Positions 1 to 7,086 of a stretch of DNA of 31,458 bases are shown here, piece after piece. The stretch spans positions 1 to 31,458 of the forward strand of contig CADBTX010000273.1 of NCBI GenBank assembly GCA_902797705.1, written 5' to 3'. Made by a program: the position numbers and the translations under genes. How positions within the stretch are numbered: position 1 is the first letter of the stretch; each line of letters begins with the position of its first letter. The notes beneath the pieces are model-generated. The model made no database searches, was not told the origin of the DNA, and saw only the letters and a list, made by a program, of their open reading frames with translations. Source of the DNA: an uncultured Lachnospiraceae bacterium. Its GTDB lineage: Bacteria; Bacillota; Clostridia; Lachnospirales; Lachnospiraceae.

Positions 1-34
1 AAGTATATCTAAAAACATAAAATTAAGCAATTAT

Positions 35-57
35 GCCGGAAACACCTTCCATCCGGC
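35..57 (-). terminator. possible weak terminator after manA
   Basis: Downstream of the manA stop, the minus strand can form a 6-bp GC-rich stem (GCCGGA with TCCGGC, arms at 52-57 and 35-40) with an 11-base loop. AT-rich sequence follows, including a run of five T about 20 bases later. There is no T-tract directly against the stem, so a true intrinsic terminator is uncertain. Confidence 0.4.
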
Positions 58-64
58 GCCTGTC

Positions 65-1000
65 TCAGGGGATAACGGAGATCAGCATCTCCCCGTCTCC
101 CTTAAATACAAGGCTGCCATTGACCGCAGGGATAAAAAAGGAATCTCCCTTTTTGTAGCTTGATTCTTTTTCCTCACCCGAAGAAAGGCTGCCCTCTCCG
201 GAAACCACGAGGACGTGGGTAAAGGAGTCTTCGCTGGTGTCAAGGGTGAAACTCCCCTCTATATCTGCAAGCCTTGTTACAAAATACCTGCTCTGAGCCA
301 GGATATTCCCTTCACTCTTTCTCTCCGCAGCCGGCTTAAGCCTGGTCACATCCAGGGCCTTGTCGATATGAAGAGTCCTCTCCTTCCCGTCAGGCCCCTT
401 CCTGCCGTAATCATAGATACGATAGGTCAGATTGGAATTCTGCTGTACCTCGGCAAGGACCGTGCCTCCGCCAATGGCGTGAAGAGTGCCGGGCTCAATA
501 AAGAACACGTCTCCCTTTTTTACGGGAACCCTGTTCAAAACCTCCAGTATACTGTTATTCTTTATCCTTTCCCTGAACTCTTCATCACTGATGCTCTTCT
601 TAAACCCGAGATAGATATAGGCATCTTTTGCAGAGTCAAGGATATACCAGAATTCGGTCTTCCCGTTCTCATTTTCATGCTTCAGAGCATATTCATCATC
701 CGGATGAACCTGTATCGAAAGATCCTTTGCAGCATCTATAAGCTTCACAAGCATAGGGAAAGTCTTGAAGGAAGCGGCATTCTTCCCCAGGACACCGGGG
801 CCTTTTTCATCTATATATTCTTTCAGGGTTCGCCCCTTTGTCCCGCTTTCATCTATCAGGGACAGTCCCTCGGGATGACAGGAAAGGACCCAGGCCTCAG
901 CCAGAGGATTAAGATCGCTCTCCACGCCGTAATCCTTCTTTAATCTGTCCCCGCCCCAGATATAATCCTTACAGGCAGGTTTTATTTTAAGAATATCCAA
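65..1000 (-). CDS. manA: mannose-6-phosphate isomerase, class I
   Basis: Interconverts mannose 6-phosphate and fructose 6-phosphate in the cytosol, linking mannose use and GDP-mannose supply to glycolysis. The 311-residue protein has the short form usual in Firmicutes. Seen in sequence: the N-terminal KDYIWGG motif, FPMLVKLIDA (81-90), QVHPDDEYA (97-105) with zinc-ligand candidates Gln97 and His99, Glu116 in TEFWYI, TLHAIGGG (172-179) with His174, and YRIYDYGR (193-200) carrying the likely catalytic Arg. The start codon is TTG: no earlier or nearby ATG fits, and AAGGAG lies 8 bases upstream (1009-1014). It is divergent from the glycosyltransferase gene and has its own promoter at 1035-1063. 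Family assignment is firm; substrate preference within the family is inferred. Confidence 0.95.
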   Translation of the reverse strand: MDILKIKPACKDYIWGGDRLKKDYGVESDLNPLAEAWVLSCHPEGLSLIDESGTKGRTLKEYIDEKGPGVLGKNAASFKTFPMLVKLIDAAKDLSIQVHPDDEYALKHENENGKTEFWYILDSAKDAYIYLGFKKSISDEEFRERIKNNSILEVLNRVPVKKGDVFFIEPGTLHAIGGGTVLAEVQQNSNLTYRIYDYGRKGPDGKERTLHIDKALDVTRLKPAAERKSEGNILAQSRYFVTRLADIEGSFTLDTSEDSFTHVLVVSGEGSLSSGEEKESSYKKGDSFFIPAVNGSLVFKGDGEMLISVIP

Positions 1001-1034
1001 ATCTTAATCTCCTTATTTCACACTACAAACTGCT

Positions 1035-1063
1035 ATGATAAAGGAATTTCCTTATTTTTTCAA
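1035..1063 (-). promoter_or_regulatory. predicted manA promoter with a dyad in its spacer
   Basis: On the minus strand TTGAAA (1058-1063) and TATCAT (1035-1040) are separated by 17 bases, a good sigma-A match. The spacer contains a perfect inverted repeat, AAGGAA and TTCCTT around one base (1041-1053), placed where a repressor could sit. The repressor is unknown. Confidence 0.55.
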
Positions 1064-1070
1064 GGATGGG

Positions 1071-1090
1071 ATATCAGTGGCACTTGATAT
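1071..1090. promoter_or_regulatory. dyad overlapping the glycosyltransferase -35 box
   Basis: ATATCA (1071-1076) and TGATAT (1085-1090) form perfect 6-bp arms around GTGGCACT. The right arm covers the -35 hexamer of the plus-strand promoter at 1084-1089. An operator is a reasonable guess; no regulator is identified. Confidence 0.35.
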
Positions 1091-1112
1091 TTTTTATCAC
1101 TGCATTTATAGT
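1084..1112 (+). promoter_or_regulatory. predicted promoter of the glycosyltransferase gene
   Basis: TTGATA (1084-1089) and TATAGT (1107-1112) are spaced by 17 bases. A start site 6-8 bases beyond the -10 box would fall at about 1118-1120, directly before the ATG at 1121, so the transcript would have almost no 5' leader. Confidence 0.6.
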
Positions 1113-1120
1113 AAACCTCG

Positions 1121-2641
1121 ATGAAGGATTTAATTAAAAAGATCAGCGCATACTTATATAAAAACACATGCTTTTTATACTGTTCCTTTGCCCTGCTGCA
1201 GCTCGTTTTCATGTTCTACCAGTGCGGAAAACAGTCCATGTGGCTTGATGAGATGTCTTTTCTCGGCACCATTACAAAGGATAAAAATGTCTTTGACATT
1301 CTTATGATGTATCTAAAGGTGGATGTGACGAATCTTCCCCTCTTCCCCCTGGCAGCGGCCCTCTGGTACAGGATAATGCCTGCAAACGACAGACTTATGC
1401 TGCTCCTTCCGGAGATCGCATCCTCACTGTCCCTTATAGTCACGGCTCTTATGGCAGAGCGAAATTTCGGAAAAAGAGAAGGTATCTTTTCCGCGGCTCT
1501 TATGCTGATCTCCCTCCGTCCCGTACTTAACTGCGGCTTTGAACTGAGATCTTATGCCTTTATGCTGTTATTTTCATCCCTGACCCTGTTTTTCTATTTT
1601 GAAAAAAACAGAGAACCCGAAAAAAAGAACCTGTTATTATTTGGACTGTCTCTGCTGCTTCTTTTATTCACACATTATTCCGGAGGGATGCTTGCAGCGG
1701 TCCTGGGATTCACCGATCTTATCCCCTCGTTAAGAAAAAAAGAGATAAAGCCTCTGATACCCTATTTCGCCGCAGTATTGCTCTTTATCCCCTGGTTCAT
1801 CCTCATGCTCTTCAATAAGGAAAAGAGCATAGGATCCTTCTGGACGGATCCTCCCACCATACCGGATATTGCAAGGACTTTGAAATATCTGCTTTCAAAT
1901 AACGAGGCGATCTATGTTATCTTCATCTTTTCAATTATTATAACACTTGTTCTTTTTATCCGCTGTATATTAAGGGACCGGGAGGACAGGACGGTTCTTG
2001 ATTCTCTAAGACTCATATCATGCATATTCATCATGATACTGGGAGTCTTTGTATACAGCGCCTACATTAATCCCGGCGGCGGCTTTTTCCTGAAAAGGTA
2101 TTTTATAGTCCTCCTCCCCGCTGTTTTCTCTGTCACATCCTTCGGGCTTATAAGAGCGGTGGATCTTTTATGCTTCGGAAAGCCTAAAGACAGCGGTATT
2201 ACCGTTTTTTCCGTCATCACTGTTTTCGTACTTGTGTATTTCGGTTTCATCAATCTGTCCGAGATCAGGGAGACCTCGGGAAAGAGCGCTGAAACCTTCA
2301 GGGAAGCAGCGGCATATGTACGGGAGGCCGGAGTCCTTAACGGAGACGAAAAGTCGGCTCTTGTCTGCACCGTTAATCCCCGGGCTACCGACGGTTTTTC
2401 GGAATACTATGTGCGAAAGGGAGGCAGGGAAAGGCCTCTGAATAACATCAGCCTTCAGGGAGAGGATCCGGTAAGTGAGTTATCAAAATATGACAGGCTT
2501 TACTTTGTCTATGTCCACCGGGATCCGGAAAAACTCGATCCTGCCATAATGGAAACCATAAACCGTGATTTTCAGCGGACAGACCTGAATGAAGAGGTAA
2601 AAGCCGCTGTTTATGTAAGGAAAGAAAAGGATATCGAATAA
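1121..2641 (+). CDS. GT39/PMT-type polytopic membrane glycosyltransferase
   Basis: Predicted polyprenyl-phosphate-sugar dependent glycosyltransferase of the GT-C fold (PMT_2/ArnT-like). Such enzymes transfer a sugar to a protein, lipid or glycan on the outer face of the membrane. The 506-residue protein has about ten or more hydrophobic segments. The first external loop carries WLDE (41-44), whose Asp43 is the usual catalytic acid of the family. NLPLFPLAAALW (71-82) resembles the family HPPLYY segment, ELRSYAF (141-147) the conserved Arg-Tyr motif, and THYSGG (184-189) the HY motif. The C-terminal ~110 residues are a soluble outside domain. No Shine-Dalgarno precedes the ATG; the promoter position suggests a leaderless mRNA. 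Acceptor and sugar cannot be told. Confidence 0.8.
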   Translation: MKDLIKKISAYLYKNTCFLYCSFALLQLVFMFYQCGKQSMWLDEMSFLGTITKDKNVFDILMMYLKVDVTNLPLFPLAAALWYRIMPANDRLMLLLPEIASSLSLIVTALMAERNFGKREGIFSAALMLISLRPVLNCGFELRSYAFMLLFSSLTLFFYFEKNREPEKKNLLLFGLSLLLLLFTHYSGGMLAAVLGFTDLIPSLRKKEIKPLIPYFAAVLLFIPWFILMLFNKEKSIGSFWTDPPTIPDIARTLKYLLSNNEAIYVIFIFSIIITLVLFIRCILRDREDRTVLDSLRLISCIFIMILGVFVYSAYINPGGGFFLKRYFIVLLPAVFSVTSFGLIRAVDLLCFGKPKDSGITVFSVITVFVLVYFGFINLSEIRETSGKSAETFREAAAYVREAGVLNGDEKSALVCTVNPRATDGFSEYYVRKGGRERPLNNISLQGEDPVSELSKYDRLYFVYVHRDPEKLDPAIMETINRDFQRTDLNEEVKAAVYVRKEKDIE

Positions 2642-2645
2642 GTGT

Positions 2646-2674
2646 TTGATTTTTCCCCTTTATAGTGATAATAT
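2646..2674 (+). promoter_or_regulatory. predicted lexA promoter
   Basis: TTGATT (2646-2651) and TAATAT (2669-2674) with a 17-base spacer lie between the glycosyltransferase stop and lexA. An alternative -10, TATAGT at 2661-2666, has a worse spacing. SOS-like sites overlap and follow it. Confidence 0.5.
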
Positions 2675-2697
2675 GTTCTTCAGGAAAACACATGTTT
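2667..2697. promoter_or_regulatory. SOS box (LexA operator), possibly two
   Basis: AAAC-ACAT-GTTT at 2686-2697 matches the Gram-positive LexA box core AACRNRYGTTY with symmetric arms. A second, weaker site, GATA-ATAT-GTTC at 2667-2678, differs from the GAACATATGTTC consensus at two positions and overlaps the -10 box. The sites are 19 bp apart, close to two helical turns. Autoregulation of lexA is established in Firmicutes; the use of both sites is inferred. Confidence 0.6.
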
Positions 2698-2740
2698 GGA
2701 CGGTTCATGCCGTCATACACAAAATTCAGGTGGAAATAAT

Positions 2741-3367
2741 ATGTCAGACATCAAACTTACGGATAAGCAGCGTGAGATACTTACGTTTATAAAGGAATGT
2801 GTTCTTGAAAAGGGCTTTCCCCCTTCTGTCAGAGAGATCTGTGATGCGGTACACCTTAAATCCACTTCCTCAGTTCATTCCCAGCTTGCCACCCTTGAAA
2901 AGAAGGGAGTTATCAGACGGGATCCCACAAAGCCCAGGACTATAGAGATACTTGATGAGGATTTCGGCTCACTCCGCCGGGAGATGACCAGTATCCCCAT
3001 TGTTGGACAGATTGCCGCCGGAAGCCCCATTCTCGCGGAACAGAATATAGAGAATTATTTCCCCATTCCCGTTGACATGCTGCCAAAGGGCGTGCTCTCA
3101 AAAGAATCCTTTGTTCTCAGGGTAAAGGGCGAAAGTATGATAAATGTGGGGATAATGGACGGGGATCTCATATTTGTAAAGGCCACAAATTCCGCCAGAA
3201 ACGGAGATACCGTGGTGGCTCTTCTGGATGATTCGGCCACGGTAAAGACCTTCTATAAGGAGAACGGACATATCAGACTGCAGCCGGAAAATGACAGCAT
3301 GGAACCCATTATAGTTAATGACTGCAGGATCCTCGGGACCGTATTCGGGGTTTTCAGGTTGTACTGA
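2741..3367 (+). CDS. lexA: SOS response repressor and autoprotease LexA
   Basis: Represses DNA-damage genes and cleaves itself when RecA filaments form on single-stranded DNA. The 208-residue protein has an N-terminal winged helix-turn-helix (about 1-70, with FPPSVREI at 26-33) and a C-terminal S24 peptidase domain. The cleavage site is Ala93-Gly94 in IAAGSPI. The catalytic dyad is Ser132 in KGESM and Lys169 in ATVKTF. The ATG at 2741 is chosen because AGGTGG lies about 7 bases upstream and the protein then begins like other LexA proteins. A longer frame back to 2696 would begin inside the operator and is unlikely. It converges on prs with only 17 bases between stops. Confidence 0.97.
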   Translation: MSDIKLTDKQREILTFIKECVLEKGFPPSVREICDAVHLKSTSSVHSQLATLEKKGVIRRDPTKPRTIEILDEDFGSLRREMTSIPIVGQIAAGSPILAEQNIENYFPIPVDMLPKGVLSKESFVLRVKGESMINVGIMDGDLIFVKATNSARNGDTVVALLDDSATVKTFYKENGHIRLQPENDSMEPIIVNDCRILGTVFGVFRLY

Positions 3368-3384
3368 GTCCCTTTTGTATCCGG

Positions 3385-4572
3385 TCAGAATTCGATGATG
3401 CCTTCGGTCTCGTTGTATCTATGCAATATCTTCTTTATCTTCTCTGTAGGGGTGAGGACCTTGTCCATTGAGACATCATGATTTGAGAAATCTATGATGG
3501 ACGCCAGGAACTTGCCCATATCAGCCGTCTCATACCACTCCCTGTTCAGCAGTTCAGGTATCCTGTAGGTGAGATTTGTTGTGATGATCTTATCAAATAT
3601 ACCGTTTTTGTAGCCTTCATCAAAGAGACTTAGACCGTCGGTGAAAATACCGAAGGTACAGCAGATGAATACTCTCTTTGCGTTCATCTTCTTTAATTTG
3701 TAGGCAGTATCCAGCATGCTGCCGCCGGAGCTTATCATATCATCAACGATGATGACATCCTTCCCATCCACATTTTCTCCCAGAAATTCATGGGCAACTA
3801 TGGGGTTCTTCCCGTCAACCACCTTTGTGAAATCCCTTCTCTTGTAGAACATTCCGGTATCTGCGCCCATAACTCCGGCAAAATATACGGCTCTGTGCAG
3901 CGCTCCCTCATCAGGACTCACTATCAGGAGATGCTCCTTATCTATGGTCATATCTCCCACATTTCTGAGAAGTGCCCTCATAAACTGGTAAAACGGAGTG
4001 AAATTATCGAAACCGATAAGCGGAGCCGCATTCTGAATGGAGGGATCATGGGCGTCAAAGGTGATGAGCCGCCCCACTCCCATGGATGAAAGTTCCTCCA
4101 GCATCAGAGCACAGTCCAGTGATTCCCTGGAATTTCTCTTATGCTGTCTGCCCTCATACATAAACGGCATAACGATAGTTATTCTATGTGCCTTCCCGGC
4201 GACTGAGGCAATGAGCCGCTTTAAATCCTGATAGTGATCATCCGGAGAATAGATATTTTCATGTCCGTACATCTCATAGGTCATGGACCGGTTCAGGACA
4301 TCGCAGAGGATGTAGAGGTCCTTGCCTCTTATGGATTCGTTCAGCACCCCCTTGCCCTCTCCCGATCCGAAGCGGGGCGTGGAGTGTTTTACAAGAAAGC
4401 TGTCGGAAACATATCCTTCAAAAGCCGGGCTGTCGTGATAGGGACGGTTATTGTCCCTTCTGAATGAAATAAGATAATCGTTCACTTCATTTCCCAGTTC
4501 CTTTATATTGTCCATTACTATAAGACTTAAAGGCGCAGCCGGCATTCTGTTCTCAAGGATACTGTTTAACAT
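3385..4572 (-). CDS. prs: ribose-phosphate pyrophosphokinase, long variant
   Basis: Makes PRPP from ribose 5-phosphate and ATP for nucleotide, histidine, tryptophan and NAD synthesis. Seen: the PRPP-binding loop IIVDDMISSGGSM (274-286), the FDAHDPSIQNA segment (172-182), a KRRDF catalytic-loop match (244-248) and MPFMYEGRQHKR (135-146) in place of the usual MPYARQDRK. It has 395 residues, against about 315 for the classical enzyme. The extra length is mostly N-terminal and the ATP-binding segment is altered, as in a variant known from Clostridia. The ATG at 4572 has GGAG 7 bases upstream and lies one base after the yraN stop; an upstream frame to 4593 lacks support. Last gene of the rplS block. 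Activity is inferred from motifs. Confidence 0.85.
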   Translation of the reverse strand: MLNSILENRMPAAPLSLIVMDNIKELGNEVNDYLISFRRDNNRPYHDSPAFEGYVSDSFLVKHSTPRFGSGEGKGVLNESIRGKDLYILCDVLNRSMTYEMYGHENIYSPDDHYQDLKRLIASVAGKAHRITIVMPFMYEGRQHKRNSRESLDCALMLEELSSMGVGRLITFDAHDPSIQNAAPLIGFDNFTPFYQFMRALLRNVGDMTIDKEHLLIVSPDEGALHRAVYFAGVMGADTGMFYKRRDFTKVVDGKNPIVAHEFLGENVDGKDVIIVDDMISSGGSMLDTAYKLKKMNAKRVFICCTFGIFTDGLSLFDEGYKNGIFDKIITTNLTYRIPELLNREWYETADMGKFLASIIDFSNHDVSMDKVLTPTEKIKKILHRYNETEGIIEF

Positions 4573-4573
4573 T

Positions 4574-4972
4574 TCATTTCTCCATATAATCAAAAGCGTT
4601 CTTTATCCACCGGATCTCCTCCGGGCAGATGGCAATAACATCATAACGGTAAGAAAAGGATTCATCAAGTGAAAATTTGCTCCTGAAATGATCCGAAACC
4701 CTGCAGATCTTTCGCTGTTTTCCCTTTGTCACGGCTTCAGAGGGATCCATCCTGTCCCTTTCCTTTCTGAACTTTACCTCTCCGAAGCAGATCACATTAT
4801 CCGGATCCGAATAGATCAGATCTATTTCCCCCATCCTGCAGCTGTAATTTTTTTCAATTATCCTGCAGCCCTGTTCTTCAAGGTATTTCGCGGCCTTTGA
4901 TTCCTCCGTACTCCCCAGGGAACGGGTGCTGTCATGATCAAAGGGAGGATCCTCCCTATCTCTTGTTTGCAT
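4574..4972 (-). CDS. yraN: YraN family (UPF0102) nuclease-like protein
   Basis: Small protein of the UPF0102 family, whose fold resembles restriction-endonuclease-like and Holliday-junction-resolvase nucleases; the cellular role is not settled. In 132 residues one sees the conserved KAAKYLEEQGCRIIEKNY segment, then GEIDLI and FGEVKFR. Together the acidic residues and Lys give the E-x-D ... E-x-K pattern expected of a PD-(D/E)XK active site. About 24 N-terminal residues before the domain are polar and not conserved-looking. It overlaps the FlhB-C-like gene by 17 bases, which suggests coupled translation; the ribosome-binding site is weak. The position next to rnhB and rbgA is common in Firmicutes. 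Confidence 0.88.
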   Translation of the reverse strand: MQTRDREDPPFDHDSTRSLGSTEESKAAKYLEEQGCRIIEKNYSCRMGEIDLIYSDPDNVICFGEVKFRKERDRMDPSEAVTKGKQRKICRVSDHFRSKFSLDESFSYRYDVIAICPEEIRWIKNAFDYMEK

Positions 4973-5264
4973 TGTAGATTTCCATCTTCTGCTTTAATTT
5001 ATCCATTCTGTCAACAAAGACCAGGACCTCCGCCACTACCTCATAGAGTTCCGGAGGAATGGCGTCACCGATCTCAAGGCTGGACAGAGTATCAGCCAGT
5101 TTGCTGTCCTCATGGACCGGAACATCAGACTCTTTTGCGGTCTCGATGATCTTTTCCGCAATGGCGCCCTTTCCCGAAGCCACCACCGTAGGCGCTATAT
5201 TTGCGGGATCATAGGCTATGGCGACGGCTGTTTTGACTTTTTCCTTCCCCTTATCTTCCTTCAT
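4956..5264 (-). CDS. FlhB C-terminal-domain-like protein (YlqH type)
   Basis: A 102-residue soluble protein matching only the cytoplasmic FlhB_CC domain of the flagellar export switch protein (EscU/YscU/HrcU/FlhB family). Seen: VAIAYDPANIAPTVVASGKG (14-33), ending in the GKG typical of FlhB, then IPVHED-like VPVHEDSKLADTL and a C-terminal IPPELYEVVAEVLVFV helix. The membrane domain and the NPTH autocleavage site are absent, so it resembles the fragment left after FlhB cleavage. AAGGG lies 6 bases before the ATG. It follows the FliK-like gene by one base, the same pairing as ylqG-ylqH downstream of rnhB in Bacillus. FliK talks to FlhB_CC during hook-length control; a similar interaction here is inference. 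Confidence 0.85.
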   Translation of the reverse strand: MKEDKGKEKVKTAVAIAYDPANIAPTVVASGKGAIAEKIIETAKESDVPVHEDSKLADTLSSLEIGDAIPPELYEVVAEVLVFVDRMDKLKQKMEIYNANKR

Positions 5265-5265
5265 G

Positions 5266-7086
5266 TCACGCCCTTATATCAAATGATGTGGTCTGGATAA
5301 GCTTCTCATTTGTACCGCGGTTGAACATTATATCAGGAACGTCCCTCTTTTCCTTGTTCAGAGACACATCAGAATGCATCTTATAACCCCTCTTTCCCAG
5401 AGCCTCATCCAGTTCATGCAGGTGCTCACCGATAAAGTCCAGCATGGAATCGTCCTGCATGATAAAATGAGTCTTCACATTATCCCCGTTTGTCATCTGT
5501 ACATGGATATCCATGGTTCCGAGATGCTGCATATCGAGATGTAGAAGGGCCGACACATTTCCGTCCTTCTTTGCCAGGTTCTTTTTATTTGTGTAGACAT
5601 AGAGATCCCCGTGGGCCTTATCCTCGTTCATCTTCAGCGGAAGCTGCATATAGGTCATCACGTTGTTTAACTGATTCATGAAATCCACATTGGATCTTAA
5701 GTTATTCATGCCCTGGGCTAAGGGCGAGGAGCCGCGACCCGTATTATTAAGGAATTCCAGGGCTTTCTCCGTATTTTTTACCACTCTTTCGTAGTAATCC
5801 TTAACCCTCTCCTTATCCGCCACCTCTTCGGGCTCCATAAGAAATTCATTTGTGATGCCGTTATTTAATAAATGCTTATATTCCGGGCTTCTGATAAGTT
5901 CTCTTAAAGCCTGCCTGATCTCAGGGCTGTCGCCCTCACCCTTTTCAAGAAGCGCTCTGGTAAGATCCAGGGTGTCATGGGCGCTGATGCTTCCGTCCGC
6001 CACCTTTGATGAAAGGGCTTCCGGAAGGCCGGCGGCTTTCATTTTATCTGCCAGGTTTTCCGCCCCCTCCTTGCCTAAAAGAGTATGTACATCATCCGTC
6101 ACATGACCCGTAAGATCTTTGAAAAGGGGAGTGTCTCTGCTTTCCGTCACTCCGGCTTCTTTTAAGGCAGCTTTCTCCGGCACTTCGCCTTCTTTCGGCG
6201 TACCCGTAAGAGCCTCTTTATCCGGGATTTCACCCTCCTTCACACCTTCGTTTACATTATCCCGGTTCTTAAAACTATCATCAAGGGATCTCAGTTCTTC
6301 TCCGTCAAGGCCAAGTAACGCCGCAGCCTTGGAAAAATCCCCATTTTCTGCGTTATTTAACGCCTCAGACAGTTTTGACAGATTATCCGCCCCGGAAGAA
6401 ACCTCATCAAAAAAAAGCCTTGTGATCTCTCTGTTTGACTCCGGGCTCTCACCCGCTATCTCAGTAAACCCCTTAGACAGGGTGTCAAGACTGTCAGCGA
6501 TCTTGTACTGACTGTTCTTATAAGCTTCAAATTCCTTTATATTGTCTTCTGTAAGAGGGATATTGAGCTCGGTCATCTGGACTATGCTCTTCGGATCTGC
6601 CAGGGGAAACTTTGCCGCCATTGAGGCCATGCCCTGGAGGGATCTTGAATCTATGGGAAGTCCCCGTTCCATCATGGATGTCACCAGATCTCCGTTCTGC
6701 TTTGTGATGGGAAGACCGGCTGCATTCAAGGCCTTGGCCACGGCGCTGTTCCCGTCCAGATTGGCATAGAGGGGTGTAAGGCTTATCCTGGATTCACTGG
6801 CTCCGCTGACGGTAAAGGAAAGGGTCTGCCCCATGGTAAGCCCCATATTTTTTGACAGAAAGGCGTTCAGTCTGGTGTTGTCCCCGAGAAGTAGTTCCAC
6901 CGTTCCGTCCTCATTCATACCCACAACCTGACCGGAAAAGGTGTCTCCGGCCTTCACATAGCGTATGGCGTCCTCCGGAACTGTAGCCATCCTCTGCTGG
7001 GTGGTCACCTCGGAAACAGACTGTGTGTTGTTTATCCCCGAATTCAGGTCGTAGATACCTGTATTGGAATTGACATTGATATTCAT
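5266..7086 (-). CDS. FliK/hook-length-control-like protein (YlqG type)
   Basis: A 606-residue, hydrophilic protein with no signal peptide or membrane segment. The N-terminus (about 40-105) looks like a small beta domain (AGDTFSGQVVGMNEDGTVELLL). The middle is helical and charged, with a short imperfect repeat KEGEIPDKEAL / KEGEVPEKAAL near 283-310. The last 130 residues contain a block (SALLHLDMQHLGTMDIHVQM, then a long amphipathic helix) that resembles the C-terminal FliK Flg_hook domain, which contacts FlhB_CC. It overlaps rnhB by four bases (ATGA) and has no separate Shine-Dalgarno, so translation is probably coupled. Position and partner match B. subtilis ylqG. Function is not established and family membership is moderate confidence. 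Confidence 0.7.
   Translation of the reverse strand: MNINVNSNTGIYDLNSGINNTQSVSEVTTQQRMATVPEDAIRYVKAGDTFSGQVVGMNEDGTVELLLGDNTRLNAFLSKNMGLTMGQTLSFTVSGASESRISLTPLYANLDGNSAVAKALNAAGLPITKQNGDLVTSMMERGLPIDSRSLQGMASMAAKFPLADPKSIVQMTELNIPLTEDNIKEFEAYKNSQYKIADSLDTLSKGFTEIAGESPESNREITRLFFDEVSSGADNLSKLSEALNNAENGDFSKAAALLGLDGEELRSLDDSFKNRDNVNEGVKEGEIPDKEALTGTPKEGEVPEKAALKEAGVTESRDTPLFKDLTGHVTDDVHTLLGKEGAENLADKMKAAGLPEALSSKVADGSISAHDTLDLTRALLEKGEGDSPEIRQALRELIRSPEYKHLLNNGITNEFLMEPEEVADKERVKDYYERVVKNTEKALEFLNNTGRGSSPLAQGMNNLRSNVDFMNQLNNVMTYMQLPLKMNEDKAHGDLYVYTNKKNLAKKDGNVSALLHLDMQHLGTMDIHVQMTNGDNVKTHFIMQDDSMLDFIGEHLHELDEALGKRGYKMHSDVSLNKEKRDVPDIMFNRGTNEKLIQTTSFDIRA

Noticed and set aside
215..943. 242-residue open frame opposite manA
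   Set aside because: It is the antisense of a well-supported gene, has no ribosome-binding site and no recognisable domain.
2696..2740. Longer LexA N-terminus starting at 2696
   Set aside because: The start would lie inside the operator, and the ATG at 2741 has the better ribosome-binding site and the family N-terminus.
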